A stretch of DNA of 64,000 nucleotides, taken from JAKEFM01 sp035695825 (GTDB taxonomy: Bacteria > Planctomycetota > UBA1135 > JAKEFM01). Each line of letters opens with the position of its first letter. The stretch's first letter is position 1. The stretch is from NCBI GenBank assembly GCA_035695825.1, contig DASRRH010000022.1, positions 186,001-250,000 on the forward strand, in the 5' to 3' direction. Both the position numbers and the translations under genes were made by a program. Under the pieces are notes generated by a model. It worked only from the letters and a program-made list of their open reading frames with translations, ran no database searches and was not told the DNA's origin. Shown in pieces: positions 7,696 to 16,700 of the stretch.

Positions 7696-8499
7696 GTGGT
7701 CCCGGCTCGAGTCGTCTCCCTCTGCCCCTCGTTGACGGAGACGCTCTTCGCGATCGGCGCCGGCGACCGCGTCGTCGGCGTGACCGATTGGTGCACGCGG
7801 CCGGAGGAGGGAGTCGCCGCGCTGCCGAAGGTGGGAGGGACGAAGACCCCCGACCTCGGGCGCATCCTCGCGCTGCGCCCCGACCTCGTCGTCGTGAACG
7901 AGGAGGAGAACCGCCTGGCCGACGTCGAGATCCTGCGCGAGCATCGGGTCCCGCTGCTCGAGACCTTCCCCCGCAGCGCCTCGGGCGCGGCGGCGACCGT
8001 GCGCGAGATGGGGCGGCGGCTCGGCTGCGGAGAGCGCGCGGAGGACCTCGCGCGAGAGATCGAGCGCGCCCGCGAAGAGGTCGCCTCGGCCTGCGCGGGG
8101 AAGGCGCGCGTGCGCCTCGCCTGTCTCGTCTGGCGGGCGCCTTTCATGGCCGTCAACCGAGACACCTACATCCACGACCTCCTCGAGACGGCCGGGGGGG
8201 AGAACCTCTTCGCATCGGATCCGCAGCGCTATCCGCGGATCCCGCCCGAGCGGCTGCGGGAGGCGGCCCCTTCGGCCGTCCTCCTCACCTCGGAGCCCTA
8301 CCCATTCACCGCGCTCCACGCGGCCGAGGTCCGCGCTCTCTGCTCCCTCCCGAGCGGCCGCGCCGTCCTCGTCGACGGGGAGCTCCTCTCCTGGTACGGC
8401 CCGCGGACGCCCGAGGGGCTGCGCTACGCGGCTCGGGTCCTCGACCGCCTCCGCGCGGGACCGCCTGCGGAAGGGAGCGGCGGATCGAGCGGAATTTGA
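7696..8499 (+). CDS. BtuF-like helical-backbone metal/cobalamin-binding protein, apparently not exported
   Basis: Class III periplasmic-binding-protein fold: the N-lobe starts directly with VVSLCPSLTETLFAIGAGDRVVGV, followed by ILALRPDLVVV, a long backbone helix region and a C-lobe. This family captures vitamin B12, haem or ferric siderophores. There are 267 residues from GTG 7696, three bases after the MBL stop. No signal peptide or lipobox precedes the first beta strand, and no permease or ATPase gene is adjacent, so it may act in the cytoplasm or lack its usual ABC partner. Its place three to seven genes after a B12-dependent mutase makes cobalamin the likely ligand (inference). The C-terminal 20 residues are Gly/Ser-rich. 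Confidence 0.8.
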   Translation: MVPARVVSLCPSLTETLFAIGAGDRVVGVTDWCTRPEEGVAALPKVGGTKTPDLGRILALRPDLVVVNEEENRLADVEILREHRVPLLETFPRSASGAAATVREMGRRLGCGERAEDLAREIERAREEVASACAGKARVRLACLVWRAPFMAVNRDTYIHDLLETAGGENLFASDPQRYPRIPPERLREAAPSAVLLTSEPYPFTALHAAEVRALCSLPSGRAVLVDGELLSWYGPRTPEGLRYAARVLDRLRAGPPAEGSGGSSGI

Positions 8500-8554
8500 G
8501 ACGAGGAGAGGCTGCCCGGAGCGCGGGGCGCCGCGCGGCAGGAAGGGGGGGGCG

Positions 8555-10324
8555 TTGAACCTCCTCCTCCTCTGCCCGGCGACGCTCGAGGAGACGGGGC
8601 GCGCCCTGGGCGTCCTCGCCTCCGGCCTGGGGCCGGCCGACCGTCTCGTTCTGCTCGCCCGGGAGGGGATCGAAGTCCCCGCGACGCCGGCGGCGGTCGA
8701 GATCCTCCGGCGTCCGGCGAGGGCCCCCGGTCTCGCGGTCTTACGCCTGCGGAGGGAACTCGCCGCGCGAGGGTTCGAGCGGATCGTCGTCCCGCTGCGG
8801 GGCGCTCCGCACGCGCCCGCGCCGGTCGCACGGATCCTCTTCTTCGGATCTCTCCCCGGCGCCGAGGTCTTCCTCCTCGCCGAGGGGTCGCCTCCCGCGC
8901 GGCTGCGCCCGGCCTTCCTCGTCCGAGAGGCGCTGCGCAGCGTCGCCTTCCACGTCCTCGACGCGGCGGCGCGGATCGTCGCGCGCCTCCTCGTCGCCGC
9001 CTTTTCACCCCCGAGTCCCGCCGGGATCCGGCCCTCGCGACGGGAGAGGAGGGGGGGATCAACCTTCGTCCTCCCCGTTCTCCCCGACCTTTCGCACACC
9101 TTCCTCTACCGCGAGGTCCTCGCCATCCTCGAGCGTTCCCCCGCCGAGGACGTCGTGACCCTGCGGCGAGGAGAGGCCACGACCGTTCATCCGGAGGCGG
9201 GGGCGCTCCTGCCGCGGGTGCGCTTCGCGCCGCGGGACGGGGTCGTGCGGCGGCATCTCCGCGTCGCGCGGCGCATGCTTCGCTCGCCCGCGAGGACGGC
9301 GGACCTCCTCGCCCTCTACGCGCGGCGGCCGGGGGGACGCGCGGGCGACCTCCTCGGGCGCGGCCCGCTCGAGGAGGCCGACCATCCGGGAAACGCCTTC
9401 GGCCTCGCCGACCTCCTCGAACGGCGGGGAGGAGGAAGGATCCACGTCTACGGATCGACCTACCCGGCGAACGTGGCGATGGGGGCGGCGATCCTCCTCG
9501 GTCTCCCCTTCAGCGTCTCCGCCTTCGAGGACTTCGACTTTCCCTACCGGTTCAAGCTCCTCGAGGAGAAGCACCGGCTCGCCCGGTTCTTCCGGGTGAC
9601 GACGCGGGCGTCCCGAGAGCGCCTCGCCTCGCTCCTCGGGGTCGGGGAGGACGCCCGGATCCACGTCGTCCCCTGGGGGATGGATCCGGCCGGTTGGGGC
9701 CCGGTCGGCCCGCATCCGGAGGGTGACGTCCTGTTCACCGCGTGCCGTCTGGTCGAGAAGAAGGGCCTGCGACACCTCGTGCCCGCCCTCGCGCGTCTGC
9801 GCGACCGCGGAATCCCGGCGCGGTGGGCGGTGGCGGGGGACGGCCCCGAGCGGGCTGCGCTCGAGACGCTCGTCCGCGAGGGGGGCCTGGAGGAGCGGGT
9901 CGAGTTCCTCGGAGCGCTCCCGAGCGACCGCGTCCGCGCCCTGCTCCAGCGGGCGCGGATCGCCGTTCTCCCGTGCGTCGTCGCCCGGAACGGGGACCGC
10001 GACGGCATCCCGACCTTCGTCCTCGAGGCGATGCTCTGCGGCGTCCCCGTGGTGACGACGCCGATCTCCGGCATCCCGGAGCTCGTGGTCGAGGGGGAGA
10101 CGGGGTTCCTCGCGCCGCCGGAGGATCCCGAGGGGCTGGCCGCGACCCTGGAGCGGGTCTGGCGGGATCCGGCGCGGGCGCGCGCGGTCGCCGCGCGCGG
10201 GCGCGACCGGGCCGTCCGCACGCAGGACGTCCGGGAGTCGGCGCGGCGGCTCCTCGACCTCCTCGTCTCCATCTCTCCCGACGGATCCGGACCCGGACCG
10301 GAGGGCGTCCGGGCGGCGGGATGA
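8555..10324 (+). CDS. GT4-family glycosyltransferase with an extra N-terminal domain
   Basis: A 589-residue protein. Residues from about 170 on are a GT-B retaining glycosyltransferase of family GT4: FVLPVLPDLSHTFLYREV at the N-lobe start, LFTACRLVEKKGLRHL, and the nucleotide-sugar site IPTFVLEAMLCGVPVVTT with its E-x7-E-like spacing. The first 150 residues form a separate alpha/beta region (NLLLLCPATLEETGRALGV through GAEVFLLAEG) that I do not recognise; it could be a degenerate second GT-B lobe. A TTG start at 8555 is supported by GGAAGGGGGG upstream. It leads a run of four genes joined by overlapping stop and start codons. The expected role is sugar addition during surface-polysaccharide assembly on the cytoplasmic membrane. 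Confidence 0.88.
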   Translation: MNLLLLCPATLEETGRALGVLASGLGPADRLVLLAREGIEVPATPAAVEILRRPARAPGLAVLRLRRELAARGFERIVVPLRGAPHAPAPVARILFFGSLPGAEVFLLAEGSPPARLRPAFLVREALRSVAFHVLDAAARIVARLLVAAFSPPSPAGIRPSRRERRGGSTFVLPVLPDLSHTFLYREVLAILERSPAEDVVTLRRGEATTVHPEAGALLPRVRFAPRDGVVRRHLRVARRMLRSPARTADLLALYARRPGGRAGDLLGRGPLEEADHPGNAFGLADLLERRGGGRIHVYGSTYPANVAMGAAILLGLPFSVSAFEDFDFPYRFKLLEEKHRLARFFRVTTRASRERLASLLGVGEDARIHVVPWGMDPAGWGPVGPHPEGDVLFTACRLVEKKGLRHLVPALARLRDRGIPARWAVAGDGPERAALETLVREGGLEERVEFLGALPSDRVRALLQRARIAVLPCVVARNGDRDGIPTFVLEAMLCGVPVVTTPISGIPELVVEGETGFLAPPEDPEGLAATLERVWRDPARARAVAARGRDRAVRTQDVRESARRLLDLLVSISPDGSGPGPEGVRAAG

Positions 10325-11637
10325 GGCTCCTCTACGTCCTCCACCAGTTCTTCCCGGAGGCCCGCTCGGGGACCGAGCAGTACGCGCTCGCGGCGGCGCG
10401 GGAGGGACGCCGCCGGGGCCACGAGGTCACCGTGCTGTCGCTCCTCCCCTGGTTCGCGGAGAGGGAGCCTCCGGTTCTCGTCTACGAAGAGGCGTGGGAG
10501 GGTTTCCGGGTCGTGCGGGTTCGGTACGCGGGGGCGCTCGCGCCGAACGAGGCGGCCGCGGACTACGCCAATCCCTTCCTCGACGATCCCTTCCGCGGAA
10601 TCCTCGCGCGGGAGCGACCCGACGCGGTGCACTTCTTCCACCTGCGGCGGCTGAGCGCCTCCTGGATCGCGATCGCGGCAGCGGCCGGGGCCCGGACGGT
10701 CGCGCACCTGATGGACTTCTGGTACCTCTGCCCGCGGTTCACCCTCCTCCGGTCCGACGGGGCCCTCTGCGACGGGCCGCCCGAGGGGGGCGCGGGGTGC
10801 GTTCCCTGCGCGCGCCCCGACCTCGGCGAGGCCTGGGCGGGCTCCGCCTTGCCGGAGCAGGCGCGCCGCCTCGCCGGACAGGGGATCCCTCCCCCCCGAC
10901 TCCCCCCGACGGCCGAGGGAACGGCGGCCGCGCTGCTTGCTCGTCCGAGCCACCTCGCCCGCGCGCTCGAGGGCGCCCACGCCGTGATCGCCCCCTCGCG
11001 GTTCCTGCGCGACGTCTTCGTGCGCAACGGCTTCCCCGCGGAGGGGATCCGGATCGTCCCCTACGGGATCGAGGCCGGCCGGATTCGCCCGGCGTCCGTC
11101 GCGCGTCCTCGCCGCCCGCTGCGCGTCTCGTTCGCGGGGGTCCTCTCCCCCTGGAAGGGGGCGCAAGTCCTCGTCGAAGCCGTCCGCCGGGTCCTCGGCC
11201 CGCTCGACGTCGCCATCCGCGGAAACGTCGAGGAGCCGGCGTTCGCCCCTTCCATCCGGGCGCTCCGGGCCCGGGCGGATGGAGACCCGAGAGTCCGCTT
11301 CCCGGGCGCCTACGGGAGCGAAGGGGCGAGCGACGTGCTCGCGGAGACGGATCTCCTCGTCGTCCCCTCGCTCTGGCACGAGAACACTCCCTTCGTGATC
11401 CTGGAGGCCTTCGCCGCGGGGGTTCCCGTGGCCGGCTCGGACGTGGGCGGAATCGCGGAGATCGTCGAGCCGGGCCGCGACGGGTTTCTCTTCGAACGGG
11501 GGAATCCCGACGCGCTCGCCGAGGTGCTCCGGCGCTGCCTCCAGGAGCCCTCCCCGCTTGCCGGCCTGCGCCCGGCGCCCCCGCCTCCCCTCGCCGCGTC
11601 GTTCGACCGTTTCGAGGAGTGCTACGGCAAGGGATGA
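10321..11637 (+). CDS. GT4-family glycosyltransferase
   Basis: A 438-residue GT-B glycosyltransferase. N-lobe: RLLYVLHQFFPEARSGTEQY, a typical GT4 opening with the acceptor-side Gly-rich loop. The cysteine pair CDGPPEG..GCVPC near residues 155-165 also occurs in GT4 enzymes that transfer to lipid-linked sugars. C-lobe: SFAGVLSPWKGAQVLVEA and PFVILEAFAAGVPVAGSD with the E-x7-E site. ATG 10321 overlaps the previous stop as ATGA, and its own stop overlaps the next start, so translation is coupled through the cluster. Sugar donor and acceptor cannot be read from sequence. Confidence 0.92.
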   Translation: MRLLYVLHQFFPEARSGTEQYALAAAREGRRRGHEVTVLSLLPWFAEREPPVLVYEEAWEGFRVVRVRYAGALAPNEAAADYANPFLDDPFRGILARERPDAVHFFHLRRLSASWIAIAAAAGARTVAHLMDFWYLCPRFTLLRSDGALCDGPPEGGAGCVPCARPDLGEAWAGSALPEQARRLAGQGIPPPRLPPTAEGTAAALLARPSHLARALEGAHAVIAPSRFLRDVFVRNGFPAEGIRIVPYGIEAGRIRPASVARPRRPLRVSFAGVLSPWKGAQVLVEAVRRVLGPLDVAIRGNVEEPAFAPSIRALRARADGDPRVRFPGAYGSEGASDVLAETDLLVVPSLWHENTPFVILEAFAAGVPVAGSDVGGIAEIVEPGRDGFLFERGNPDALAEVLRRCLQEPSPLAGLRPAPPPPLAASFDRFEECYGKG

Positions 11638-13310
11638 ACGCTCCCGCTCGCCTCGTCCAGGGGTGCGCCGCGGCGCTCCTCGTCCCCGTCGTGGGAGCGA
11701 TCGGCCTCGGCGTGGCAGGCGCCACGCTCCTCCTCGATCTCCTCGCCACCCCCTGGGTCGCGCGCGCGCGCCGGAGGCGCCGTCCCGACGAGGCCCCCCC
11801 CCCGCGCCGGGAAGCATCCGTCGTCGTCCTCAACTGGAACCGCCTGAGGTACCTCGCCGAACTCCTCCCTTCGCTCCTGGAGGCCGTCGATGCGGCCCCC
11901 GGGAACCACGAGGTCGTCGTCGTCGACAACGGGAGCACGGACGGATCGCCGGCCTTCGTCCGGGAGCGCTTCCCCCGCGTCCGGCTCGTCGGGTTGCCGG
12001 AGAACCGCTTTTTCGTCCGGGGGATCGAAGCCGGCGTCGAGGTCGCCACGCGGGACATCCTCGTCCTCCTGAACAACGATCTCGTCGTGGAGCGCGACTT
12101 CCTCGCGCGGCTGCTCGAGCGCTTCGGGGAGGCCGACCTCTTCGCCGTGACCGCCCGGATCCGGCTTCGGGAGCCGGACGCGGCGCCGGTCGAGACGGGG
12201 AAGACCCGGGCGTTCGTTCGCCGTGGAGAGCTCGAGTGGCTCCAGACCCCGATCCTCGCGGAGGAGCCCCCGCTCGTCCCGGCCGCTTGGGCCGGGGGGG
12301 GCTCGAGCGCCTTCGACCGGAGGAAGTTCCTCGAGCTCGGGGGGTTCGACCGCCTCTTCGAGCCCCTCTACGTGGAGGACGTGAGCCTCTCCTACTCGGC
12401 CTGGCGGCGGGGCTGGCGGATCCTCCTCGAGCCGCGGAGCGTCGTTCACCACGCGCATCGGGGGACCTCGGCCGAAGCGCTCGGCCTCGCGGCGGTCGAG
12501 CGGATCGACCGGCGCAACCGTCACCTCTTCTTCTGGAAGCACGTCACGGATCCGGGTCTCCTCCTCGCGCATGCCGCCTACCTGCCGTGGAATCTCCTCA
12601 AGCGCGCCCGTCGGACGGGTCTGCGCCTCGAGCTGCGGGCCCTCTTCGCCGCGCTCGCCCGTCTCCCCCTCGCCTGGACCCGGCGGCCCGCGCAGCGCGC
12701 CGCGGCCCGCCGCTCGGATCGGGAGGCCCTCGCCGTCGCGAACCACGTCGCGCTCCACCGGCGGTCGGTGCGGGGGCATCGCGCCAGGCGCGAGCGTCCT
12801 CGGGTCCTCCTCCTCACGACGCAGGATCGAACGGGCTCCGGGGACTCGACGGCCTGCGCGGTGGAGCTCCTCCGGATCCCGGTCCCCGTACGGGAACCGG
12901 AGGAGTGGCTCGTGGACCTCCACGGCCGGATCCCCGCGAGGTTCCGGCGCTACCTTGCCGACGCCGCGGCGCGCGACCTCGTCCGGTTCGCCCTGGCGGA
13001 CCGCGACTTCGATCTCCTGCACGCGGGGGATCTCTTCGCGGGCGCCCTGGCCGCGCCCCTGCTCGGGGGCCTCCAGGGGATCCCTTCCCTCCTCGAGGCC
13101 CGTCCGCTTGCCACGGCGGGGGGGCTCCTCGAACGGGCGCGCGAGGAGAACTTCCTCGTTCGGGTCTCTCGTCCGTTCAGCCGGATCCTCTGCGCGACCC
13201 GGATCGAGGAGGAGGCGCTGGCTCGCGTCTCTCCCGGGTTGCGCCACCGGCTGGCGACGGAGGAAGGGGGCCCGGCGGCCGCGAGGCTCTACGACGAGCT
13301 CCTCGCTTGA
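11634..13310 (+). CDS. GT2-family glycosyltransferase with N-terminal membrane segment
   Basis: A 558-residue inverting GT-A glycosyltransferase. A hydrophobic segment at about residues 8-38 (AAALLVPVVGAIGLGVAGAT) anchors it to the membrane. The catalytic domain follows: VVVLNWNRLRYLAELLPSLL, VVVVDNGSTDGS, the metal-binding LLNNDLVV, then GGGSSAFDRRKFLELGGFD and the acceptor-base region YVEDVSLSYSAWRRGW, which resembles rhamnosyltransferase-type GT2 enzymes. The last 160 residues, after a basic linker, are a separate region with no recognised fold (RVLLLTTQDRTGSGDS onward). ATG 11634 overlaps the upstream stop as ATGA. Confidence 0.9.
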   Translation: MNAPARLVQGCAAALLVPVVGAIGLGVAGATLLLDLLATPWVARARRRRRPDEAPPPRREASVVVLNWNRLRYLAELLPSLLEAVDAAPGNHEVVVVDNGSTDGSPAFVRERFPRVRLVGLPENRFFVRGIEAGVEVATRDILVLLNNDLVVERDFLARLLERFGEADLFAVTARIRLREPDAAPVETGKTRAFVRRGELEWLQTPILAEEPPLVPAAWAGGGSSAFDRRKFLELGGFDRLFEPLYVEDVSLSYSAWRRGWRILLEPRSVVHHAHRGTSAEALGLAAVERIDRRNRHLFFWKHVTDPGLLLAHAAYLPWNLLKRARRTGLRLELRALFAALARLPLAWTRRPAQRAAARRSDREALAVANHVALHRRSVRGHRARRERPRVLLLTTQDRTGSGDSTACAVELLRIPVPVREPEEWLVDLHGRIPARFRRYLADAAARDLVRFALADRDFDLLHAGDLFAGALAAPLLGGLQGIPSLLEARPLATAGGLLERAREENFLVRVSRPFSRILCATRIEEEALARVSPGLRHRLATEEGGPAAARLYDELLA

Positions 13311-13528
13311 GCGTCCCCTTCGCCCCTCTCTTCCGGCTCTACGCGCGGACCCTCGGGTGGGCGCTCGGTTCTGCGGTCACGCTCCTCCGCTGGTCGCTGC
13401 GACGGCTCCTTCTCGGGGCGCGGGGGGGGCTTCCGGGTGGGGGTGGCGGGGCCGGCGCTCCGGGGCTCCGCGGACCCTCGGGCCCTCCTCCGGCCCGGGC
13501 GGGTGTGCGGAGGGAGGGCGCGCGATAG
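13307..13528 (+). CDS. Small hypothetical protein, amphipathic or membrane-associated
   Basis: A possible 73-residue product from TTG 13307, overlapping the upstream glycosyltransferase stop as TTGA, the same style of overlap used elsewhere in this cluster. The first 35 residues (VPFAPLFRLYARTLGWALGS and onward) are hydrophobic with regular Arg, like a membrane-surface helix. The rest is Gly/Pro/Arg low complexity. No family is recognised. The overlap is the only real support, so this could be a chance frame. Confidence 0.3.
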   Translation: MSVPFAPLFRLYARTLGWALGSAVTLLRWSLRRLLLGARGGLPGGGGGAGAPGLRGPSGPPPARAGVRREGAR

Positions 13529-13777
13529 CATGGCGGCGCGATCGGCTCCGAGGGCGGGCCGAGCACCGATGCGGCGCGGGTCTTCAGCGGGGGGGCCGGA
13601 TCGACCGATGGGGAGGGCCCCGCGTGCGCCGGGACGCCCGGTTGGTCTCCCGGCTCCGGGGACGCACCCCCGCGGGGAGTATCGGCGCCGGCGCCGAACG
13701 CAACCCCATGAGCGGCATGGCCCGATCCTTCCCCTCCTCGGATCGCCCGAATTGACGGGGCGCGCGAGGCTGCGCCC
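13529..13777 (+). other. Gene-free 249-base stretch before the 1506-residue fusion gene
   Basis: No open frame with plausible codon use is seen. All three forward frames contain stops before ATG 13778 (the fusion frame has TGA near 13707), so the fusion protein does not extend upstream into a radical SAM domain. It presumably holds the promoter of the fusion gene, but I see no clear -35/-10 pair and no strong Shine-Dalgarno sequence before 13778. Confidence 0.5.
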
Positions 13778-16700
13778 ATGACCCTCGTCCGGATCCTTGG
13801 TGGCCCGGAGTCCTCGCTCGAGCGGGAGCGCCTCGACGAGTGGCGGAGCAGTCCGGCGCCGACCGGGAGGCGGCCCCTGTGCAACGCCCCTTTCGGCGTC
13901 CTCGTCGTGCGCCCCGACGGGGACCTTCGCCCCTGCGAGTACGCCGGCGTCTCACTGGGCGACGCGGGCGTGCGGTCGCTCGCGTCCGCTTGGTCGGGCA
14001 GGGAGCTACGCGCGATCCGCGCGGACCTGGCGGGGGGCGCGTTCCGACGGGAGGTATGCGGACGATGCGTCCGCAAGCTCGAAGCGGGCCTGTTCCCTCA
14101 GGCTCCGCCGATCCGCGACTACGACGCCGTCGCCCCCGTTGCCCTCGGTTCGCCCGACGCCCTCCCCCAGGTTCTCGTCGTGGAGGTCGAGGAAGACGGC
14201 GGGTTCGAGCCCCCCGATCGCTTCTTCGAGGAGGTCGAGACCTGGCTTCCCAGCCTCCGCAGGCTCGAGATCGCGGGAGATGCGCCGCTGCGGTCGGCGG
14301 GCGTGCGTCGGCTCCTTGCCCTGGCGCGCGCCGGGCGGGCGGGACCCGAGGTCCTCCTGCGTGCGGGCTCGCTCGGGGACCTCTCCGAGGCCGGCGCGGC
14401 GCTCGAGGGCGTGGCGCGCCTGCGGTTGCTCCTGCGCCTCGACCGGGCCGTCGACTTCGGGCTCCTGAGGACCTATGCGAAGTTCTCCAGGGAACGCTCG
14501 ATCCCCCTCGAATTCTCGCTCCTCGTCGGCCCCTCGAATTGGTTCGACGTGGTCGGGCTCGCCGACCTCGGAGAGGAGGTCGGAGCCCGCCTGCGCCTGG
14601 GGGTCGAGGACCCGGAGGGGAGGCGTCCGCTCGCCGACCTGTCCCTGGACGAGATCGGCTTCGTGCGTCTCGCGCTGGGGAAGGACCGCGAGCGCTTCGA
14701 CGTCTCGCCCCCGAGCGCGGGGCTCTCCCTCGACGCATACGATCGGTTCCTCGCGGAGTGTCGGGAGCTCCATCGGGAGCGCGCGGAGGAGGCGCTCCGG
14801 ACGGGGTCCGGGGCCGGCGGCGCGGGAACCCGTCTCTGCCTTCCCCCGACGGATCACCCCCGGACGCGCGTCGAGACCTCGACGCTGGCTCTCCTCCTCC
14901 TTCTGCAGCGGATCCCCGACGCTCCTTCGGTGCGGACGTGGCTCCACGAGGTGGTCTCGGAGGATGGGTTCGCCGCGAAGGCGCGGGGGCGCTTCAGCCT
15001 GCGTTGGATCGCCTTCTGGGGAGTCGGGGTCTTCCGCGACCCGAGCGCGCGCGCAGCGCTTCGGACGGTCTACGCCGAGGAGGGGGCGCGCGACCGCCTG
15101 TTGCACGAGGACCGAAGGGAAACGGCGCGCCTCGGCCTCGAGAGCACGGTCGGGGTGTGGAGGGGCCACCTCGGTCTCGACCGGGTCGCCGTCCGTCAGC
15201 CCCCGTTCCGCGTCCCCGAGTCCGTCCCCGCCCCGGCCGGGTCGCCCGACGTGACCGTGCTCGTCCCCTCCTACCGGCACGAGGCGTACGTCGAGGAGGC
15301 GCTCCGCTCCGTCCTCGCGCAGACCTACCCTCGCTTTCGGCTCCTCGTCGTCGACGACGCATCGCCGGACGCGACGGTGGAACGCGCGCGTCGCCTGAAC
15401 GACCCGCGGATCGAGGTCGTCGTGCGCGACCGCAATCTCGGGCTGGGAGAGAACGTCGCCGCGGCCCTCTCCGAAGTCCGGACCCCCTACGTCGCCCTCC
15501 TCAACTCCGACGACCTCTTCCACCCCGAGCGGCTCGAGCGGTGCCGCCGCGCCCTCGAAGGTCACCCTTCCGCCGTGCTTGCGGCGACCGGGGTCTTCCT
15601 CGTCGACGCGAGGGGGGGGGCCCTTTCTCCGGAGACGACCGTCCCCCTCCTCGACGGAGAGGAGATCGCGGGGTGGGTCTCCTGGTACGCCGCAGCGCGG
15701 CAGGACGCCGCGGAGTCCGGGGGACTCCTCGGCCCCCTCCTCCAGCACAACTTCCTCGCGACCAGCTCGAACATCTTCTGCCGGACCGACTACCTCCGGT
15801 CCCAGGCGGACAGGATCCGGCGGCTCAAGTACTGCCTCGACTGGGCCCTCTTCCTCGAAGCGGCGGCGGGCGACGCCCTCCTCCATCTCCCGGAGAACCT
15901 GCTCGCGTACCGCCTCCACGCGACGAACACGGTGTGGTTCCGCGAGGCGGAGCGCTGGAGGTACGTCCTCGAGGTGAACCGGGTCTTGGCCTCGGCCCTT
16001 CGCCGGCTCCTCGCGACCGGAGAGGGACGCCCCGGCGGCGTCGAGAGGGTGATCGAAGGGGTCGTTGAGAACCTCGTCCGCCGGGTCGGGCACAATGAGG
16101 AGGCCGACGGCTTCGCCCTCTTCCTCGACGCGTTCCTCCGGGACGTCGACCTCGAGGAGGAGGCGGCGCGCTCCCCGAGGGTCCGAGAGCTCCTCGGAGA
16201 GCTCGAACACCACGCCTCGGAGCGCAAGCAGGCGGGATACCTCCAGGCGTCGATCGGCCCGGAGGCCGACGCGCTTCTCTCCGTCCGGTGGCAGGTCCCC
16301 TACCTCCGCGTCCTCCACAGCGTCGCGGAGGTCGCCCAGGACGAGGCCGGGTTCCTGCGGGGGACGGTCGCCTACCTCCGCCGCGAGAAGGATCGCCTCG
16401 CGGAGGAGATCGGCGCGTCGGCGAGGACGGGAGACGACGCGGGGCGGCGGCACGAGGTCCTGGAGACGGAGATCGGGCAGGTGCTCCAGCGCCTGGCCGC
16501 GCTCGAGTCGGAGAAGAGCTCCCTCGAGGAGGAGCGCCACGCCCTCGTCGCGGAGCGTCCGCTCCTCGAGCGGGAGATCGCCGACCTCGAGGCGCGGATC
16601 GTCTCCCTCGACGGGGAGGTGGCTCAAGCGAGACGGGGGAAGGAGGAGGCGACGAAGGAGCGCGCGGTCGTCGAGCGCTCCCTCGCGGAGGAGCGGGAGT

